NCBI GenBank assembly: GCA_016630955.3
Contig: CM049991.1
Span: 1,178,001 to 1,242,000 of the forward strand
Source: Didymella arachidicola
Taxonomy: Eukaryota; Ascomycota; Dothideomycetes; Pleosporales; Didymellaceae
Reading direction: 5' to 3'
DNA: 64,000 nt
Of the stretch, positions 45,425 to 54,654 are shown in pieces; within the stretch, counting starts at the first letter, position 1; each line of letters begins with the position of its first letter. The position numbers were made by a program, and so were the translations under genes. The notes beneath the pieces are model-generated. The model worked only from the letters and a program-made list of their open reading frames with translations. It was not told the DNA's origin and searched no databases.

Positions 45425-47196
45425 CTACAACTTCATTCCCAAGACCTTGTGCACGCGCAATGCTTGCCTGATGCTCAAGTCCAACATGATCTCCTCGCTG
45501 CCACCAGGAATGGCATATGCCCTAACATCCCTGTATAGCCTCTCGACCTTCGCGCCCTGACCACCGCGACTGTAACTCAGTCCACCAAAGATTTGGCTTG
45601 CTTCCCTAGCGCAGAACTCGAAAGTAGTAGTACTTTGCGCCTTCAAGCTAGCAATGGCCCCACCAAGCTTCAGCATGGCTTCTGTCTCGCCCATAAGCTG
45701 GCACTGGTATACAAGGTTCTCGAGCCAGTTGTAGCTGGCTTCGATCTGGCGCGCCATATGTGCGAGCTTGAGACGGATGACAGGGTGGTCAATAAGCTTC
45801 TTGCCAAAGGTTTTGCGCTTGTGTGCGTATTTGACGCTCTCTTCGTAGCAGACGCGGGCAAAGCGGACAGACTGGATGACGATGCCAATACGTTCGTGGT
45901 TGAAGTTGGTCATGACGACCTTGAAACCTTGGTTCTCCTTGCCGATGAGGTTTTCGACAGGTACCTTGACGTCCTCGAAGGTAATGTATGTTGTACCTGA
46001 CGACCACACACCTTGGCAGTCCATCCTGCGGGTTGACACACCGCCAGCCTCACGCTCAATGAGCAGCACAGAGACACCGTTCATACCCTTGTCCGAGGTA
46101 CGAACGGCGGTTGTGAAGTAGTCGCACCAGACACCGTTGGTAATCCACTTTTTCTCACCGTTGACAATGTAGTGCTTTCCGTCCTCGGATAGCTTGGCCT
46201 CGCAGGTCAGTCCTGCGACGTCGCTGCCTGCGTCCGGCTCGGTAATGGCAAGACAGATGCGCTTATCACCACTGAGTAGACCAGGTCCGATACGCTTGAT
46301 GAGCTCGGGTTTAGCGAACTTGAAGACTGGTGGGCCGCCGATACCGTAGCCTCCAAGAAGGTTCCAGACGACACCTCCACTGCCAGTACGAGACAGCTCA
46401 TCTGTAAGTATCATTTCGTGAAAGTGATCCCACTTCTCAGGCGGTACGCTTGCTACGCGCTTATCTGTGTACTGTGTGGGATAATGGATACCCAGCAGAC
46501 CAGCAAGATAGCCACGCTCACCCATCTCTTTGTATATTTCGTCCGGCACCTGTTTTGCCTCGTCCCACTCGGTGACATTGGGCATGATCTTCTCTTCGAT
46601 CCACGCTCGTACTTCCTCGCGGAGAGCTACGTGTGTCTCGTTGTAATATGGCGAGTGGTCTATTCAACGTCGATTAGCTTATATGCTTCGCGTGAAGATC
46701 TGCCTCTCGCCCACATACATGTCTGGTACCAACTAGGATCGGCATAAGGTACGAGGTCACCGAAGGAATCGAACGCCTCTGCCTCCTCAGCAGCAGCCTC
46801 AGTCGGCTGAGGAGCAATGGCGCCCGAGACAGCTTCGGGTTTAACAATCTCCTTCTTCTTCTGTGGTGGTGGTGGTGTTGCTGGAGGTGTGGGAGGCGCA
46901 GCCTTCGTGTCTAGCGAACCAACCTGCAGTTGCTTCTGGTACTTCTTGAGAATGCTTTCGTTGTGGTACTTCCAGAACTGCTTGGAAGCGTCTTTGCCCG
47001 CAACGCGGGTAAGGACTGATCTTGATTAGCTACTTGATCAACTCCGGGAGACTGCTAGAGATTGCATACTCTTCTTCCCTCCTGGGTGCTCATCTGCAAA
47101 TTTGGTCAAATCGTAGACGTCTTCGTCAACTATGATGTACAAATCGTCTGCAGTCTTGTGTGTCGCAACATCGGCTGTAGAGAAACGTTTGGACAT
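45425..47196 (-). CDS. Cytochrome b5-acyl-CoA dehydrogenase fusion
   Basis: Three exons, complement(47070..47196), complement(46719..47015), complement(45425..46659), 552 residues. The introns are 54 and 59 bases (GTATGC..ATCAG, GTATGT..AATAG). Residues 4-75 are a cytochrome b5 heme domain with axial histidines in EHPGG and WKYHN. A Pro/Ala linker (about 80-130) leads to the acyl-CoA dehydrogenase fold: ACAD signature CLAITEPDAGSDVA, a WITNG block, RIGIVIQSVRFARV and the C-terminal IFGGLSYSRGGQGAKVERLYRDVRAYAIPGGSEEIM. The architecture is common in fungi. It oxidises an acyl-CoA, with the b5 module as probable electron partner. The C-terminus MKL resembles, but is not, a canonical peroxisomal PTS1. 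Confidence 0.9.
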
Positions 47197-47964
47197 CTTG
47201 GTGATTAATTCGATGTGAATGCTCGGGAGAAAACGTTTGGTACAGGAAGGAGAGGCAGTCACAGGACAAAGGAGGCCACAAGACGGAGCGGGTCTATAAA
47301 CCACCCGTGTTCGACATCTTTCACATGCAACGCCAGCTACACGCCAAGAACTCTGGGGACGCACATGAACTAAAACGCATTCGGGGTATTCCGGGGTATT
47401 GCTCGTGATCTCGTGAGCGCAATAGGCACGCTTTCATTGGCTGTGGTGTGGAGTAAGCGGCTGACCTGCTGCTTCCAGGTGAGACGCGGTTGACGTCAAT
47501 GCGACAGCGGAGCCGAGGCATTTTGGCCATGCGAACTGAGGACGCGCCAGGGCCGCGGCGGTCACAAGCCAAATGCTGACAATCGGCGCTTGTGAGAGGC
47601 GTCGCACCTACGGTGCCGGTCCAATAATTAGTAATGTCTTCTGTGTCGCACACCTACTATAAAACATATCTTGTGCTGCTGATACTCCGGGGAGAACTGA
47701 AGCTGCCCAGGTGCGTTCGCAGTTAGGCGCGGTACTAGCCATACCTATGGTACATAAAGGCTGAGTTTTATTCTAATAAAAGGCTTCTTCTTACTCACTT
47801 TACCGGTTCACGGTTCAAGAATACCTATATTGTACCCAATGTAGTAGTATTCGAACGCGGTGAATTAAACATGCCAAATCAAGCCGTGTGATCCTGTCTC
47901 CCTCGCCTCCTGCAGCCCATTATTGGGTGTCAGTTCCAAAAGAACATCGTTCGTCTCTGCTGTC
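47197..47964. other. Intergenic, last ordinary gene to kinase relic
   Basis: About 770 bases with the promoter of the dehydrogenase gene. After about 47640 the DNA turns AT-rich (ATAAAACATATC, TTATTCTAATAAAAGG), marking the change from gene-dense to degraded DNA. Confidence 0.5.
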
Positions 47965-49160
47965 TTACGCGTTTTCGAACCATTTGTGTGCCAATGCCTC
48001 GCGTGCCGTAATTCTCTTCTCCGAACCAACGTTCGTCATAGCACAAATAAGAGTTTTAAAATCTTCGTCGACGCCCTCCCAAAGGGCGAACAGTCTGCGC
48101 GGGTTGTCTTTATTGAAACCATCACGAGTTTCTTCAAAGATGGGAACCCAAGGATTGTCGCCGAGATTGTCTAGGAATCCATGCAGTCCGTCCTCATCTG
48201 CAAAGTACGAGATTTGGCGTTCGATTACCACACCCAAGGGCTCCACACCCTCATCCAGCTCCTCTTCCCCAACGGCAAAGATAACACGTTTATGCACCGC
48301 ATAGATGCACTACATGTTAAAAAAGGTGAGCAACAATTCGGTAACTTGGGAGATTGTATGCGCAGAAACTTACAACGAGGGCGAAGGAAAAAATATCAGA
48401 CGGCTTATTCCCTGGCCCTCGTGGGTGTGCTTCCGGACTTCTCCACATCCAATACCTGCCTGTTTTCCAATCATGTGTGACCCAGGAAGGATATGTGCGG
48501 CATCTTCAAGATCACCAAGCTAAACTCGCTCGATGGTGATTCCGTCATGACGCTCTTCCCAGTCGATCAAAACATTGTCCGGCTTAATATCTGCCTGAAA
48601 TAAGCCCCTACTCATTGCTTCAAGAGGGGATGCCAATTACCCGTGTGGACAATATCCTGATCATGCAGTTCCGCGATTCCACCGTAGAGTATCTTTGAGG
48701 ATGTTATTGTCGCTGGGAGGGGCAAGTCTTTCTGTACGAGGCGTAGGAGATGATCGGCAAGATACTGGAAAACAAACATGGAGTTCTCGGGTACGGTGTT
48801 ATTGACAAGGCGGACATAGTTAGTGCTACCGCGTAGCCTAGTGTTTATATCTTGGAGGTCCTTCACATTGATCTCGTGGACATACTTCAGTATGAACTTT
48901 TGGTTTTCGGCACTGAGAAAGGAATCAGCGGATGATACGACGGAAGGTTTGATTAGGTTCACTTGCATGGCAAAGTAAACTCGGCGTATTGGAGATGTTT
49001 CTCCCTGAATTATCTGTTTGACGCTATAACGTCGACTAGACTGGCCAATGTATACCTTAGAGTCTGTAAGGGCAGATGATGTAGTGCCTGTAGTGCGATG
49101 AAGCGTGGTTTGGACACTGGCTGGTTTTCTTGGTCTAGCCAGTTTGCAGTCTATCAGTCG
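47965..49160 (-). pseudogene. Broken protein kinase gene
   Basis: The minus strand reads a fungal protein kinase in pieces. The N-lobe and alpha-C region (48660-49160; YSVKQIIQGE, SMFVFQYLADHLLRLVQKDLPLP) lead to IAELHDQDIVHT, which splices (GTAATT..GGCAG) to DIKPDNVLIDWEE, the catalytic loop. Downstream pieces are GDLEDAA, WMWRSPEAH, NKPSDIFSFALV, and a last exon ending RITAREALAHKWFE (subdomain XI). Lesions: a TAG replaces a probable Gln between ERV and LGDLEDAA; a one-base deletion sits just before WMWRSPEAH (about 48430). The missing DFG (here GDL) is a feature I recall from this expanded ascomycete family and need not be damage. The upper boundary is uncertain. Confidence 0.75.
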
Positions 49161-49915
49161 CGGTGTAGCGAGACATGAATTTTTCCAAGTTCTGCAAGAG
49201 TGTTTGATGAGGGAAGAGAGAGAGCGAAGCGATAGCTTTAAGTGCGATAATTTTAGAGAAGATTGTGACGTACACTGTTGATGTCGAATCCCAGCAACGA
49301 CACGAATTACTTGAAGGGTAGAAGTGATGTGTCGCGGTGGAGCACATACATAGGATCATCTCAGCCAGAGGTGAAGTGAGCCCTGGAGCATGGTACGGTG
49401 CTCCGAGCACGTGGAGAATGGGTCACGTGATCTCGGAGCAGGACAGACTATCCTCCGGTGCTCGGGTACATTAGTAGCTCTCTCTCATCTGGTCTTTACA
49501 TGAGATCAGTGGTCTAAATATATCGGTCACCTGGACATGCGCTGATCTGCTCCTCGACTCCTTCACACGATGTTCTAACTTTAGCGCACGGGAATGGCGC
49601 CAACACATTTCTCAATACCCGGAGCATTGTGGCGGTTGCTACTGTAGCAACGTATACTACGAAGAGAACGCATGGATCTACAGCATGAAGGCGATACGCG
49701 ATGCAGCTGAGCTGTAGAAGAGGATGGGTGGTGATGACAGGCTCGTCGACAGAATTGATAAGTTACCTGAACTCGACGTACCCAGGTATTCACGGCTGGC
49801 AATGAGCCTGGATTCTCGAGTCCATACCTGTCCAATCTCGTACAGGGGCAGCAGCAGAGGAGCGTTGAAAGAGCGCTCATGAGTACCTTTTACGACTCTG
49901 GGAAAGGTGACTCAC
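49161..49915. other. Degraded DNA between kinase and phosphotransferase relics
   Basis: About 750 bases. Minus-strand frames are closed by many stops. I see no continuing similarity to either flanking relic, though the 3' part of the phosphotransferase gene should have been here. Confidence 0.4.
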
Positions 49916-50283
49916 CAGGCAATTCGGATTCTGGAACCATGGAGAGCTTGTTGAAAGCGCCTTCGGCGTGGAATGTAACCTTTGGTAGTGCACCTTCACA
50001 GGAGTTCTGTGTACATGCGCGCAATCGATGCGATGACGTTGGTATCTGGGTCTTTAGTCCAGATTGGCTCCAGGCCAAATGTCTTCTCGACCTATTCCAG
50101 TCCAGGCTGGTTGGGCATGATTGCGCGGGATCTCCTAGTGAGTGCGAGTCTCTGCTTGCTCGTGCTGGATCTTGATAATTGCAGGCGAGCGTAAGCGTCG
50201 TTAATAGAGTCGCGTTGTTTAAAGTAGTGAGGGGCGAAGAAGCTGCTGGCTGGCAGTTTCGATGTTGAGTTGAGCTTACCCAT
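49916..50283 (-). pseudogene. 5' relic of an APH-type phosphotransferase gene
   Basis: From ATG 50283 the minus strand encodes an N-terminus (MGKLNSTSKLPAS), then TFGLEPIWTKDPDTNVIASIAR, then, after a one-base frame change near 50005, CEGALPKVTFHAEGAFNKL. The last is the typical N-lobe start of fungal aminoglycoside-phosphotransferase-like (APH / choline-kinase-fold) proteins. A TAG at 50092-50094 interrupts the frame, plausibly a former Trp or Gln codon. A GTGAGT donor follows at 49915. No catalytic loop (H-x-D) is found downstream, so the gene is truncated. Transposon A is inserted 32 bases upstream of this ATG. Confidence 0.65.
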
Positions 50284-50404
50284 GTATGAAAGCGTGGTGT
50301 TGGAGCTCAGACGCTACCGAGTCCGTGCGCGTGACACCCACCATCGCGTAACGCCCCGCCGAACAAATCGCACCCCACCTTCAACACCCCATAGCTCAGT
50401 CAAT

Positions 50405-52428
50405 ATGGACTCAATCCAAGAAGCAGCTACAGAATTTAATTTGCGCAATTATAAGAAACAAATCTCGTATACAAAGTTTGCTAAAGCAAAGGGAGTTGAT
50501 CGGTCTACATTAGCGCGGAGGCACAAAGGGGTTTCAACTTCCAGGGAGGTTAAAGCAGTCAATCAACGGAAACTCAACAACACTGAAGAGCAAGAGCTTA
50601 TTAAGCTTATTAATAAGCTTACTGAGGACGGCTTCCCTCCTAACAGGCTTCAAATCCGAAATTACGCGTCCAAAGTAGCTGGCAGCAGCGTCTCTGATAG
50701 CTAGGTGTCGCAGGCCAAGCGCTGTCGTGAACCTAAACTGTGTTACTAATCGTGCCGCGCAAGGGCCTAGATATAAGCTGAGCTATGATGCTGAAACAAT
50801 ACAACAACATACACACTCTTCTTGAGATCCTATACCTGCAGCCCCCGCACCCAACCGTGCAACACTAGGTTACTCGCTTCCTCCACCGTCACACAGCTGA
50901 ACTGGTCACCAAATGGGCAACAGGGAAGGATCGAAATCGCCACCAAGCTGACTCAGGGGCTTCTTTTGAGGCCTACTTTACACTTCTACACAGCAAGATA
51001 GCTGAGTACAGCGTTGAGCCTCAGCACATGTACAATATGGATGAGAAGGGCTTCATGATCGGGGTACTTGAACGTGCAAAACGAGTGTTCTCCCGGCCAC
51101 TTTGGGACAGCAAGCAAGTCAGGGGTACTCTCCAAGACGGCTCACGGGAGTGGATCACGCTTCTTGCTTGCATAAGTGCCTCAGGGGAAGCCCTGCCAGC
51201 AAGCCTCATATACCCAGCAGCCAATCAAGCTATATACTCGGGCTGGGTGGAGGAAATTGAGCCAGGGGAACACTCAATCTTCGTCAGCTCATCCAGTACA
51301 GGCTGGAGCAACAACGAGATGGCTCTTGCCTGGCTTGAACAGGTGTTCGATCGCGCTACTAAGGCCATAGCACGGAGAAAGTATCGTCTTTTGATACTTG
51401 ACGGCCACGGGAGCCACGTTACCCCTGAGTTTATTGAGTACGCCAACCAACGTAAGATACTCGTGATGATACTTCCCCCTCACTCAACACACAGGCTCCA
51501 GCCACTGGACGTTTGCCTGTTCTCACCTCTGGCACGAGCGTACTCAAGTGAGCTTACGCAGTTCCTCCAGAGCAGTCAGGGGAGCTCTCCAGTCACTAAA
51601 TCAGACTTCCTACGCCTGTTCTGGACGGCGTGGCAAAGCTCATTCAAGGAGTCAACAATAGTTAACTCCTTTGCAGCCATAGGGATATGGCCCCCTGACG
51701 CCTCTGCTGTACTTGAACAAGTCAACAACACTCATATAGATGAAGAAGAACAACCAGGGGCTCTTAGACCAACAGACTGGATGCGTATGAGGCAGGTACT
51801 CAAGGATCATGTGAAGGAACCCGACAGTGAGGCAGTGCGGGAGCTAACGGGGGCAATTCACTCTTTTACTGCCCAGGTTGAGCTGCTTACTGAGCAGAAC
51901 AAAGGCCTTCAGGAGTCTCTCAAACATAAGAAGAAGCACAGTAAGAAGATCAAGCCCCTAAGTCTCCAACAGCGGAAGGATTACCAAAGTAGGGCTGTGT
52001 TTTGGTCTCCTCGGAAGGTCAGAGAGGCACACTATCGTCGGAAGATCAATGAGCAAGAACAGGAGGAGCAGCATCTTCAAAAGCTACTTCAGAAGCAAGA
52101 GCAAGCAGCAATTAGGCTTCGAAAATCAAGAGAGACTCAGGAGAAGCGTACAGAGCGTGAGAGAGCTAAGGAGGTGAGGGTGCAGGAGAAGGCTAAGAAG
52201 GCAGCTGAAGCGCAGTGTCAAAGGGACGCTCGTCAAGCTGCTACTGCTATCCAGTTATCCCAAAATGGTAAGCGTAAAGCCTCAAAAGCTACCTCAGGTA
52301 GCAATAAGCGTCAGAAACAAGTTGGTGATGCTGGTGGTGCGAAAGAGCCCCCTGAGGCACCCTCAGCTCCTCTATCAGTCACCACTCGCCGCGGAGGCAA
52401 CGTCAGGCTTCCAAGTAAATACAAGTAG
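50405..52428 (+). pseudogene. Transposase of A, interrupted by nonsense codon and solo LTR
   Basis: Near-copy of the 619-residue transposase of element C. The start ATG (MDSIQEAATEF) and HTH/CENP-B DNA-binding region are intact to a TAG at 50702-50704, where C has the Trp codon of DSWVTRF. A 159-base solo LTR follows directly. After it the same frame resumes and runs to 52428 with the DDE motifs NMDEKGF, LILDGHGSH and LQPLDV and the C-terminal coiled coil. Only these two lesions separate it from a full-length product. The downstream part alone lacks the DNA-binding domain. Confidence 0.88.
50706..50864. mobile_element. Solo LTR of 159 bases with 5-base target duplication
   Basis: Starts TGTCGCAGG and ends GTGCAACA (TG..CA ends). 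It is flanked on both sides by CTAGG (50701-50705 and 50865-50869). Element C lacks the insert at the matching site, so the empty site is known. The inside has a TATAAG-like box, and the whole is short for a fungal LTR, so the parent could be a small or non-autonomous retrotransposon. No coding capacity. Confidence 0.88.
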
Positions 52429-52568
52429 CACAAGTTGTTCACATAGGTCTGTGTACTACTCTACTGCAGAATTATACAATATTTGCTGTTGTTGGTGGCT
52501 CAGTAACCTCATTTTTCGATAAGTCAATAGGATCTCGGCGGGGCGTTACGCGATGGTGGGCGTCACGC

Positions 52569-54638
52569 TATCGCGTGTTGCACGCGAGCAGCCCTGATCG
52601 TCTACAAAAAGATGAGGCTGTAGAGCCACGCAGAATAGCTATTATTATAAGATCTTGTGGTGGAGTGATCTATAGGCTTATGCGACAAGCTTGTACTATC
52701 TATATTTACTTTGAAGCTTGATGTTGCGACCTCGTGTGGACGTTTTAGGTGGAGGAGACGTGGAGCGCTCTGCAGCAGCAACACCACTTCGCACAGCTAC
52801 AGTACCACAATTCTGCTTCTTTCTTGGTGCTGCAGACTGTGAGGCTTTACGCTTGCGTCTTTGGGACAATTGCAGAGCTTTTTGAGTGTCGCGCTCTGCT
52901 TTTTGACGTGCTATCTCTGCCTTGCGTTTGTCAATAGCGCAGCGTTCATCTGCACGCTTCCTCTCCCGCTCTTCCTTCTCCCTCACTGCCTTCTCACGCT
53001 TTTCTTCTGCAATCTTCTCATTGTAGAGCTTGTTAGCATGCTTCAACTCCTTCATCTTTGCCTTTTCAAGCTCTTCCTCATGCTTCATCTCCTTCTCAAT
53101 GCGCTCTCTAATCTTGGCTTCCTTGAATGATCGAGGTGACCAAAAGCGTGAAGGCACCCATGGATTACAGTCATGCTGCTGCAGGTCAAGAGCTCTGCTT
53201 TTCTTCTCTTGCTTCTTCTTGTACTGAAGAGACTCTGTAAGCCCATCATTTTCTTGGTGGAGTAGCTCATTACTGATACAAATGTGATGGAGTGTGTGCC
53301 TTAGCACCCGCGCGTCCTTACTGAGATTATCCTTCACAGCCCGCTGCAGAATTCTGTCAATTCTGCGCCATTCTGAGCTGCTGTAGTGTGAAGCAATTGA
53401 TGACGATGAGCTGCCATCATCTGATGAAGGTGGTGCAAATCTATCGAGTATAACGTTGGGGTTGAAGGGGTATACACCCACTGCCTTGAAGGCCTGTTGT
53501 ATGAGGGTTTCTGTGAAGGTAGACGTCCAGGCAGACCAGAATAAGCTGAAGAAATCACCTTTCTTCACTGGCAACAGTCCCTTGCTCTTAAAGAGTCTTT
53601 CTGTAAGCTGCTTCGAGTATGCTCGTGCCAACGGAGCAAACAACACTACGTCGAGTGGCTGGAGCGTATGAGTACTGTGAGGCGGATAGATAACTAATAG
53701 AATCTTGTTCTGATAACAGTACTTTAGAAACAGCTTGCTTATATGGCTGCCGTGGCCGTCTACAATAAGTAGCCGCCACTTTCTTCGAGCTGACTCCTTG
53801 GTGTTGGCATCAAACACCTGCTGAAGCCAGGCAAGGCCTGCGTCATTGTTTGACCAGCCGTTGGAGGTGACGTTGACGTAGACTTGGTGTTTTCTGATGT
53901 CTACTTCACTCACCCAGCTTAATTGGACCTTCTTGGAGTTGGCTGGGTAGATGAGGCCTGGTGGGAGTGCAATTCCAGAAGCTCCTACACAAGCTATCAA
54001 CGTAATCCATTCACGATTGCCATCGTGGAGCATCTCTTTGAACCTCTTCTGCTTCCATTTGGTCTTGCTGAAGATCCTCTTGCTCTTGCCTATCGATCCA
54101 ATCATGAAGCCCTTCTCATCCATATTGTATGTATGCTCAGGCTCTATTGAGTATTCTTCAATCTTTGTGTGTAGCATGTTGAAGTAGAGCTGAAATTTAT
54201 CGTAGGAATCAGCAGCGACGCGATCGGCAGCCATGGCGGAGGTCCATCGAGGTGTGAGCTCATCTGAGTGTCGGTTGATGAATCGGGAAACCTAGGCCTC
54301 AGAGACTGGCTTTTTGGCTATTGTAGACGCAAAAGACTGGATCATTTCACGCGTAGGAGGTAGGTAGTAATCTGTAAGCTTATCTATATAAGCTACAAGC
54401 TCTACCTCCTCCTCTGGGGTGAGGTGTTGCTGGTTGATGTTCTTCTGTTTAATAGAGCCAAAAACGCGTCGGTGATGGCGGGACAAAGTTGAGCGATTAA
54501 CACCATGTTTGTCAGCAATCTCTTGGTACACAAGTTTACCAGCTGCATTAGCTGCATCAGCATCTTTAATTGCAGCCTCTAGGGGGACATTGTGGTATTG
54601 AGTTATGGTGTTGAGAAAGATGAGATGATTCCGCGCTC
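52569..54638 (-). mobile_element. Pogo-like DNA transposon B, inserted between A and C
   Basis: Defined as the unique DNA between the right remnant of A and the left remnant of C. It carries a different, minus-strand transposase. CACGCGAGC at 52581 and its inverse at 54635-54643 may be the terminal repeats. No clean TA duplication is visible, so the exact ends are unresolved. Confidence 0.65.
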
Positions 54639-54654
54639 GCGTGACGCCCACCAT
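52696..54654 (-). pseudogene. Transposase of B with one nonsense codon
   Basis: Open from 54654 to a TAG at 54292-54294, then open again in the same frame to 52696, about 650 codons. Domains in order: HTH (YQEIADKHGVNRSTLSRHH), CENP-B-like DNA-binding part (VSEA-stop-VSRFINRH), and the DDE_1 core with YNMDEKGF, LIVDGHGSH and LQPLDVVLF. A Lys/Glu coiled coil and the tail TRGRNIKLQSKY follow. The single TAG lies where relatives have Trp, a change expected from RIP. The ATG at 54654 falls in C's inverted repeat, so the original start may be lost. Confidence 0.85.

Larger units (their letters stand above)
50317..52568 (+). mobile_element. Pogo/Fot1-like DNA transposon A, carries a solo LTR
   Basis: Left end at a TA (50315-50316) followed by CCGAGTCCGTGCGCGTGAC. 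The inner terminal inverted repeat GTGACRCCCACCATCGCGTA recurs inverted at the right (to about 52566). The outer 14 bases of the right terminus are missing, so the right end is truncated. About 95% identical by eye to element C. Confidence 0.8.
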
